Shown: piece after piece, positions 6,838-8,733 of the stretch
How the letters are laid out: every line of letters begins with the position of its first letter
Position numbering within the stretch: position 1 is the stretch's first letter
Assembly: GCA_023459755.1 (NCBI GenBank)
Contig: JAEWSS010000154.1
Span: 1-8,733 of the forward strand
Direction: 5' to 3'
Length of the DNA: 8,733 bases
Origin: Verrucomicrobiota bacterium
GTDB taxonomy: Bacteria > Verrucomicrobiota > Lentisphaeria > Victivallales > Victivallaceae
Notes under the pieces: generated by a model
Database searches by the model: none
Told to the model about the DNA's origin: nothing
The model's input: only the letters and a program-made list of their open reading frames with translations
Position numbers and translations under genes: made by a program

Positions 6838-8519
6838 CCGAAAAAATTTTAACACAGATTATTCTCAACAGCGAGAAACTGGAAACCCGCATGGCGCTGC
6901 TGCGCAACCACCGGCTGGAGGAGTATCAGCTGGAGCGGGTGGACAACTCCCCCAAGCCGGGGTCGATCTATCTGGGCCGGATCATCAATCTTGAGCCCAG
7001 TCTACAGGCCGCATTCGTGGACATCGGCGCCGGACGCAACGCGTTCCTCCATTATCATGACATGCTGGTATGCGACCACGAAATTGTGGAGGTCGGCAAA
7101 AATTCCGCCTCCGATCAGCCCGGCGACGGAGCCGCTGACGGCAAGGATTCCGGCAGCCGAAAACGTTCCGGACGGCGCGGCCGCGGCCGCAAAACACCGG
7201 TCTCCGACGAGGGGAAGCAGGGCAAGGCGCTCGAACTCAGAAAGCGCGCCAGCAGCCGTAAAAAACTGACAATGGACGATATTCCGACTATCTATCCGCC
7301 CGGAACCGAAATTCTGGTTCAGGTCGAAAAGGGCGAGATCGGCAGCAAGGGCGCCCGGGTTACCACCAATATCAGCATCGCCGGCCGCTATCTGGTGCTG
7401 CTGCCGTATTCGCCGCATATCGGACTTTCCACCAAGATCGACAACGCGCAGGAACGCGAACGTCTGCGTAAAATTCTGGCCGACCTCGACGTTCCGGAGG
7501 GCATGGGATTGATTTGCCGCACGGTCGGCGAGGGGCGTAAAAGCGCGTTTTTTCAGAACGATCTGGAACTTCTGCTCGATTCCTGGCATAATCTTGAACA
7601 CACGGTCAACACCCGCAAAGCGCCGGTGCTGGCCTATTCCGAACCGAATCTGATTGAACGCACCGTCCGCGATTTTCTGACCGACGACATCGATCAGATC
7701 ATCATCGACGGCGACGAAGGTTATGAACGCATTTCCACCCTGCTTGACCGCTTCGGCGGCCGCAAACTTTCCGGCAAGGTCGAACATTACCGTCAGGCCC
7801 AGCCGATCTTTGAACGCTACAAGGTGACCAGTCAGCTCAGCGACGTGATGCGGCGCGAGGTGAAACTTCCCTCCGGCGGCTGGATTTGCGTGGATGAGAC
7901 CGAGGCGCTGATCGCCATCGACGTGAACACCGGCCGCGGCAAACGCCAGATCACCGACCAGCCGGAACTGATACTCAAGACCAACCTCGAAGCGTCCGAA
8001 GAGATCGCCCGTCAGTTGAAACTGCGCGACGTCGGCGGGTTGGTGGTCATTGACTTCATCGATATGCGCGGCGCGCGCGACCGCGACGAAGTATTCCGCA
8101 ATATGAAAAAACTTATGAAGCAGGATCGCGCCAAGACCAAGGTGCTGCCGCTCAGTCGGCTCGGTCTGATGGAAATGACCCGGCAGCGCGAACAGGAGAG
8201 TGTGCTGGACCGGGTGTTCGATCCGTGTCCCTGCTGCCGCGGTTCGGGGTTGATCAAGTCGGCGCTGACCATGAGCGTTGAGATCCAGCGCGAACTCCAT
8301 CGGGTGCTGATGTGCCGCGAGTGGCGCGGAAAGTCGCTTCGGGTGGTGATGCATCCGGTGGTGCTTGAACGACTTAAGAACGAGGATGCCGCACTGCTTG
8401 AGGAGCTGGAAAAGTCCACGGGCAATGCTTTGAGTTTCCGCGCCGATCCGTCGCTGCATTACGAGGAGTTTCATTTTGTCGAACCGGTTTCCGGCAATCG
8501 CATCGAGGTGCGGTCGTGA
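6834..8519 (+). CDS. rng: Ribonuclease E/G family endoribonuclease
   Basis: Single-strand endoribonuclease for rRNA maturation and mRNA decay. It has 561 aa, longer than classical RNase G (about 490) but lacking the long RNase E scaffold tail. The S1 domain begins around 40 (GSIYLGRIINLEPSLQAAFV, then GAGRNAFLH) and resumes around 156 (PGTEILVQVEKGEIGSKGAR). Between them, about 88-147, is a low-complexity Gly/Asp-then-Arg/Lys insert with SRKRSGRRGRGRK. ISIAGRYLVLLP and GLICRTVGEGRKSAFFQNDL form the RNase H-like and 5'-sensor parts. VDETEALIAIDVNTGRG (353-369) holds catalytic Asp363, and GGLVVIDFIDMRG (401-413) holds the second Mg-binding acid. CPCCRGSG (465-472) is the Zn-link, with Cys465 and Cys468. 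The ATG overlaps the fmt stop. The frame is open further upstream, but the family N-terminus fits MTEKILTQIILNSE. The symbol is rng or rne; architecture suits a G-like enzyme. Confidence 0.93.
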   Translation: MTEKILTQIILNSEKLETRMALLRNHRLEEYQLERVDNSPKPGSIYLGRIINLEPSLQAAFVDIGAGRNAFLHYHDMLVCDHEIVEVGKNSASDQPGDGAADGKDSGSRKRSGRRGRGRKTPVSDEGKQGKALELRKRASSRKKLTMDDIPTIYPPGTEILVQVEKGEIGSKGARVTTNISIAGRYLVLLPYSPHIGLSTKIDNAQERERLRKILADLDVPEGMGLICRTVGEGRKSAFFQNDLELLLDSWHNLEHTVNTRKAPVLAYSEPNLIERTVRDFLTDDIDQIIIDGDEGYERISTLLDRFGGRKLSGKVEHYRQAQPIFERYKVTSQLSDVMRREVKLPSGGWICVDETEALIAIDVNTGRGKRQITDQPELILKTNLEASEEIARQLKLRDVGGLVVIDFIDMRGARDRDEVFRNMKKLMKQDRAKTKVLPLSRLGLMEMTRQREQESVLDRVFDPCPCCRGSGLIKSALTMSVEIQRELHRVLMCREWRGKSLRVVMHPVVLERLKNEDAALLEELEKSTGNALSFRADPSLHYEEFHFVEPVSGNRIEVRS

Positions 8520-8733
8520 CCGCGTATTTTTCCGTCGGACTTGCGGTTGCACTGGCTTTGTTGGGCGCCGCCGCTTTGGGGGTGCTGAAGATGAGGCCGG
8601 CAAACAAGTCGGCGGCGGCGGGGTTTTGCCGCAACCGGACACTGGGGATGGTCTTGACCGCGGCGGCGCTTGCACTTTGCGTGCCGCAGGCCGCGCCGAT
8701 CGCCTGGGACTGGCTGGCGGCGCTGTTATGGCC
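8516..8733 (+). CDS. Unrecognised small membrane protein, 3' truncated by window
   Basis: An open frame starts with GTG at 8516, overlapping the RNase stop codon as GTGA, and runs to the window end without a stop (72 full codons). GAGGTG at 8505-8510, 5 nt before the GTG, is a good ribosome site. The product begins MTAYFSVGLAVALALLG and has a first hydrophobic segment at about 4-24. A basic loop follows (KMRPANK, then CRNRT, about 25-42). A second hydrophobic Ala/Leu-rich stretch runs from about 43 to 58, and a third starts near WDWLAALLW. The positive loop after the first segment suggests that the loop is cytoplasmic and the N-terminus outside. I do not recognise the family. Tight coupling to fmt and the RNase implies co-expression but does not reveal function. 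Confidence 0.6.
   Translation, partial: MTAYFSVGLAVALALLGAAALGVLKMRPANKSAAAGFCRNRTLGMVLTAAALALCVPQAAPIAWDWLAALLW

Noticed and set aside
7002..8675. 557-codon open frame on the minus strand opposite the RNase gene
   Set aside because: It is a codon-bias shadow: high GC at third positions removes stops antisense to a real gene. Its product shows no recognisable domain, while the plus-strand frame carries complete RNase E/G motifs.

Overview
This window is ordinary chromosomal housekeeping DNA from a GC-rich bacterium. It holds most of a tryptophan biosynthesis operon, a lone convergent folate gene, and the start of an fmt–RNase E/G gene cluster. All genes are tightly packed; the only real intergenic gap is about 91 bp (5781-5871). 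I see no mobile element, CRISPR array, tRNA, rRNA or phage signature. Taxonomy cannot be fixed by eye. Gram-negative-like codon use, the style of the Fmt and RNase E/G proteins, and split trp genes would fit a PVC-type bacterium such as Lentisphaerota, but this is a low-confidence guess.

Region 1 (3-5383, + strand) is trpE(3' end)-trpG-trpD-trpC-trpF-trpB-trpA. It encodes the whole route from chorismate to tryptophan except the N-terminal part of TrpE, which lies upstream. Every function is a separate, unfused protein. Successive genes overlap by 4-14 bp or are 1-15 bp apart, so they are almost certainly one polycistronic message. TrpE/TrpG make anthranilate, TrpD adds phosphoribose, TrpF isomerises, TrpC closes the indole ring, and TrpA/TrpB release indole and condense it with serine. 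Any leader, attenuator or operator would lie left of the window. TrpB has one notable change: Met replaces the Gln of the GAGQHGV substrate loop.

Region 2 (5355-5780, - strand) is folK, a folate pathway pyrophosphokinase facing the trp operon. Its 3' end overlaps the 3' end of trpA by 29 bp. No intrinsic terminator is visible between them.

Region 3 (5781-5871) is AT-rich and holds divergent promoter-like sequences. The one facing folK is good: TTGTAA, 17 bp, TATAAT. A weaker extended -10 faces fmt, and the two -10 boxes overlap.

Region 4 (5872-8733, + strand) is fmt (TTG start), then an RNase E/G gene overlapping it by ATGA, then an unrecognised membrane protein gene overlapping the RNase by GTGA and running off the window. 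This looks like one operon linking translation initiation (formyl-Met-tRNA) with RNA processing. The last gene is the only product here I cannot name.
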